From positions 42,588-106,587 of the forward strand of contig JAPOWG010000007.1 of the NCBI GenBank assembly GCA_026707745.1: a DNA stretch of 64,000 bases, in the 5' to 3' direction. A program made the position numbers and the translations under genes. Position 1 is the stretch's first letter, and each line of letters opens with the position of its first letter. Below, piece by piece: positions 61,228-64,000 of the stretch. This stretch comes from Chloroflexota bacterium (GTDB lineage Bacteria > Chloroflexota > Anaerolineae > Aggregatilineales > Phototrophicaceae). A model generated the notes under the pieces. That model made no database searches, was not told the origin of the DNA, and saw nothing but the letters and a program-made list of their open reading frames with translations.

Positions 61228-61253
61228 AAAAAGGCTCACTGCTAAAGTGAGCC
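61228..61253 (-). terminator. Rho-independent terminator after tRNA-Pro
   Basis: On the minus strand GGCTCAC/GTGAGCC with a 7-base loop is followed by TTTTT. It begins 13 bases after the tRNA and ends about 18 bases before the selD ATG, so selD expression needs read-through or its own start within this short gap. Confidence 0.85.
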
Positions 61254-61266
61254 CGTCATACTCTGG

Positions 61267-61341
61267 TCGGGGTACCCGGATTCGAACCGGGGACCTCTTA
61301 CACCCCATGCAAGCGCGCTAGCCGGACTGCGCCATACCCCG
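61267..61341 (-). tRNA. tRNA-Pro(GGG)
   Basis: Cloverleaf of 75 bases with acceptor stem CGGGGTA/TACCCCG and discriminator A. The anticodon arm CTTGC-ATGGGGT-GTAAG gives anticodon GGG. The T-arm CCCGG-TTCGAAT-CCGGG is regular. CCA is not encoded. Confidence 0.95.
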
Positions 61342-61413
61342 AACATAGCCCTATGATAACATAGTTGTGAGAAACTGCCAGCCCGCAATCGCTCGCGGAC
61401 GCCCGGCGGAATG

Positions 61414-62997
61414 CTAGTCATCAATCGGCAAAACCCCGTATGTGCATGAGTCATAATCTTGACCGACAATGACCTCATAATCATATTCCCGCGCTGGATC
61501 TGCTCGGGCCTCAACCTGCTTCCTATTCATGTTTAAGGCCTTGGTGAGACCCGGTACCAAACTTCCCTTGCTCGCGGCTACAAAGTCTATCAACTTGCTC
61601 GATTCTACAATTTCTCCGTTTGCCAAGGGCCCGAGCGCCACGGCGTTGTACCCGTCCCAGCGCAATCGTTCGCTCGCGACAATGTCCCAGTCTGCGTTAC
61701 CGGAGCCGTTGTAAACTGCGATTGAAGGGCCCGACAAACCCAGTTGATTTGCCGATGGCGGCGTGTAGAAGTCTCGCATGAGTTCCATGACAGTTTCATA
61801 AACCGGCAAAAGGACAGAGTCACCGCCAGGCGTCCGCCAATTTTGTGTATGGTAGATGCGCCGAAAAGTGAAGTTCTGAATGCGGTCAAGATCAAGCTCG
61901 AGCAAATGTGGCAGCAGGCCCAGCATGGCGTTAAACGGCAAGTTGGTATCGATTACCTCTTCCAGTTCGCCCCAGATCGCTGGCACTGTGCTTATCAACC
62001 CGTTGCTGCGCGCTTTGCGCCACATTGCGCGCAGCAGCAACTGTTGGCGGCGTCCGCGGTCCAGATCGTCCGTATAACGACGGGTACGCGCATACCACAA
62101 GGCGTCAAAGCCGTCGAATGTATAGTAACCCACGTCCAGTGTCCGCCAGTCGTAAGCGCTGCCTTCGGCAACGCCAGTTTCCGTCCGCGTGACCGGATAC
62201 AGGTCCCGGTACCTGCAATCGACCGCGATGTCTACGCCCCCGAGACGATCAATGATGGACTTGAAGCCGGAAAAATTGGCTCGCGCATAGTAGTGCACGT
62301 TTATCCCGAAATTGTAAAAGATGGTCTGCCGCAAAAGACCGAATCCGCCGCCGGGTTCCCAGCCGATATTTTTGCCGATTCCGAACGCTGTGTTGAGCCG
62401 TCCCATCTTTCCGCTGGGAATATACACGAAAAGATCACGAGGCAGATTTATCATGGAAACCGTACCGGTCTCCCTGTTCAAAGACACGATGATCATGGTA
62501 TCGGTCCGTACGGACTGATCCTCCGTCAATTCGTCGTCGCCGCCCAAGAGTATGATGTTCACCAAATCGTAATCGCGGGGAACGAATGGGACGCGTGTGG
62601 GCACGGCTGTGCCGGAAAGCTCAAGTCCCGCTTTTGGATCGGGGGGAAGGAAGAGTCTCGGCAGATCTACCGGTTGGGGCGTAGCGAGAACCGCAGTCGC
62701 AGTCGCTTTGGGTGAAGGCGTCTGTGGGCTGGGGGTACTGGTCACGAATACCTGTTGCATCAACACAATCTGCGATTCGTCGCGCAGGCTGGCGCCGGAT
62801 GTTGCAGTTGCCAGAGCCGTGCCTGTCGCCCGATAGCTCTCTTGGCGGGCATTGCTAGTCGCGCTGTATTGTCGTTGGTCACTCCAGAGACGCAGTACCC
62901 GCGTCGCCGTCCAAAGAGTCGCCAGAAGCAGAAGTGTCACTGTCAGATAAACAACGAGCTTGAGCGATAACCGCAACATTGTTCGAAGAGTGCGCAT
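61414..62997 (-). CDS. LytR-CpsA-Psr (LCP) family protein with LytR_C domain
   Basis: LCP proteins transfer lipid-linked glycopolymers to peptidoglycan on the outer face of the membrane. A cytoplasmic stub and one helix (about 13-30, LVVYLTVTLLLLATLW) are followed by a Thr/Pro linker. The LCP domain (about 145-345) has VRTDTMIIVSLN, SMINLPRDLFVYIP, RLNTAF and LWYARTRRYTDDLDRGRRQQ with the conserved Arg and Asp. A LytR_C domain is near the C-terminus (IAVYNGSGNADWDIVASE). It probably attaches the polysaccharide made by the 1-10 kb cluster. Confidence 0.92.
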   Translation of the reverse strand: MRTLRTMLRLSLKLVVYLTVTLLLLATLWTATRVLRLWSDQRQYSATSNARQESYRATGTALATATSGASLRDESQIVLMQQVFVTSTPSPQTPSPKATATAVLATPQPVDLPRLFLPPDPKAGLELSGTAVPTRVPFVPRDYDLVNIILLGGDDELTEDQSVRTDTMIIVSLNRETGTVSMINLPRDLFVYIPSGKMGRLNTAFGIGKNIGWEPGGGFGLLRQTIFYNFGINVHYYARANFSGFKSIIDRLGGVDIAVDCRYRDLYPVTRTETGVAEGSAYDWRTLDVGYYTFDGFDALWYARTRRYTDDLDRGRRQQLLLRAMWRKARSNGLISTVPAIWGELEEVIDTNLPFNAMLGLLPHLLELDLDRIQNFTFRRIYHTQNWRTPGGDSVLLPVYETVMELMRDFYTPPSANQLGLSGPSIAVYNGSGNADWDIVASERLRWDGYNAVALGPLANGEIVESSKLIDFVAASKGSLVPGLTKALNMNRKQVEARADPAREYDYEVIVGQDYDSCTYGVLPIDD

Positions 62998-63070
62998 AAT
63001 GACTCCATTGCGTTGAAAGAAGGTATGCGAGCGCGATTCCAGAATTCACGCGCATCGACGAAGTATCTGA

Positions 63071-64000
63071 TCAAGGCGCCGCAAAAACGACCGGTATATC
63101 GCAAATTGCGTCTTTCGACATCGCGCCGTTTTCATCCACGATGCTCAAGCGCAGCCTGTGCAATCCAATACCGAATACTTCGCTATTGATTAACCCGATG
63201 ACATCATTAGTAATGGAATCGTATCCCCTAATATATTGGGAGTATTTCTCCGACCAAGCGGGACGGACATCAAGCCGGAACTCAGAATCTTCAGGCAAGT
63301 TAACCGAGCCGATGACCTGGATTATCCCGCGTATCTCTTGCAGGGCAACCGGCGATAGGATTCGCGACGATTCCGATTCACAGCCGTTCACTTTTGGTGG
63401 AACCGAGGCATCCGGAAATACCGGTACAGTTGTTGCTGGCGGCAAGCTAGGTATTGCCGGCAACAGCAGGGTCTCCCCCGCCAGTACACCGCGGATCGGT
63501 TCAAAACAATTGCCTTTCTGAATCTCGACAATACTTGTGCCTATGCTTTCTGCAATAGCAAGCAGATTGTCGCCTTTGGCAACCTGGTAAGGCTCCCAAT
63601 CAATTGTTACTTCGCACAATTCTATTTGCGCAACTGGGGCGAATCCATGCGCAGTAGGCGTTGGCACCAATCTAGAATAGACCAATGGTAGCATCGAAGC
63701 AGTGGGGCTCGCTCGAAGCGTAGGTGTAGCGGTGGGTTGATATACGGGACCGACAGCCGTTTCCGTGTCCCTTGCCGACACAGTCCTGGTTGCCGTTGCG
63801 GATATAGTTGAGCGTTCATCCGCCGTCGGCGTTAGTGCCCGGCTCACCGGCAAAATTTTCGTAGCAATCACTGGGACTCCGGCTGCGGTTTCAGAGATTC
63901 CAGTCGCTACAAACATATCAGGAGTTGCGGTTGCTGTTTCCGCGACCTCGTCAGTCGCCGTCGGGCTCGGAACATCTGTAGCCGCTGGCGTGGAAGTAGC
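63071..64000 (-). CDS. LysM-domain envelope protein with Thr/Pro-rich linker, 5' end outside window
   Basis: The frame is open to the right edge, so the N-terminus is missing; the ATG at 63916 is internal. The visible part starts with a long Thr/Ala/Pro-rich linker, then one LysM domain (VAKGDNLLAIAESIGTSIVE, then CFEPIRGVLAGETLLLP). It ends with a beta-rich domain of about 100 residues (EIRGIIQVIGSVNLPEDSEF), which resembles extracellular binding domains. Cys pairs near LysM (LCEVTID, KGNCFEP) may form a disulfide. It precedes the LCP gene by 73 bases and may be cotranscribed. Confidence 0.75.
   Translation of the reverse strand, partial: ATSTPAATDVPSPTATDEVAETATATPDMFVATGISETAAGVPVIATKILPVSRALTPTADERSTISATATRTVSARDTETAVGPVYQPTATPTLRASPTASMLPLVYSRLVPTPTAHGFAPVAQIELCEVTIDWEPYQVAKGDNLLAIAESIGTSIVEIQKGNCFEPIRGVLAGETLLLPAIPSLPPATTVPVFPDASVPPKVNGCESESSRILSPVALQEIRGIIQVIGSVNLPEDSEFRLDVRPAWSEKYSQYIRGYDSITNDVIGLINSEVFGIGLHRLRLSIVDENGAMSKDAICDIPVVFAAP

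Overview
The window reads as a chromosomal segment of a Chloroflexota bacterium, most likely of the Anaerolineae. This is inferred from gene content. It has a bacterial mevalonate pathway with an isopentenyl phosphate kinase, as known in Roseiflexus. It has many secreted proteins with Thr/Pro/Ala-rich linkers, SH3b, LysM and LytR-CpsA-Psr domains. It has no PTS or outer-membrane assembly genes. No plasmid, phage, IS element or CRISPR array was seen.

Layout. 1-1075: a DinB-like gene cut by the left edge and a small membrane protein. 1106-10202: a leftward surface-polysaccharide cluster (G5/beta-propeller lipoprotein, glycosidase-like/Wzy fusion, nucleotide-sugar SDR, O-antigen ligase, GtrA, GT4). 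10233-20935: housekeeping genes (RNA methyltransferase, hflX, trmFO, fabF, plsX, smpB, trpS) with tRNA-Leu(GAG) and tRNA-Glu(CTC). 21013-29196: an ascorbate/L-gulonate-type catabolic operon (ulaG, a three-gene ABC importer, ulaD, ulaE, PfkB kinase) with a divergent SorC regulator. 29403-39590: YigZ, TPR/HEAT proteins, SH3b and LysM/M23 envelope proteins, an IscA-type protein, SCP2 and RseP. 39662-43392: phosphomevalonate/diphosphomevalonate decarboxylase divergent from UbiA-mevalonate kinase-isopentenyl phosphate kinase. 43394-54164: a peptide-type binding lipoprotein, a membrane/secreted protease set, tlyA, lepA, cinA and an orphan sugar-ABC ATPase. 54185-58284: a leftward upper-mevalonate operon (HMG-CoA reductase, HMG-CoA synthase, thiolase and a split DUF35 partner). 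58452-64000: a small membrane protein, an alpha-oxoamine synthase, a selenocysteine-containing selD, tRNA-Pro(GGG), an LCP protein and a LysM protein cut by the right edge.

How the genes work together. The two mevalonate loci supply all steps from acetyl-CoA to isopentenyl diphosphate if the decarboxylase acts on mevalonate 5-phosphate; no phosphomevalonate kinase is present here. The same 14-bp palindrome lies at the promoter of the upper operon and again before its split DUF35 genes. The ascorbate-type operon has no ATPase; the orphan MsmK/UgpC-type ATPase at 52964 could power its permeases. The most notable single call is selD: its true start is 75 bases upstream of the obvious ORF, across an in-frame TGA that encodes selenocysteine at residue 17.
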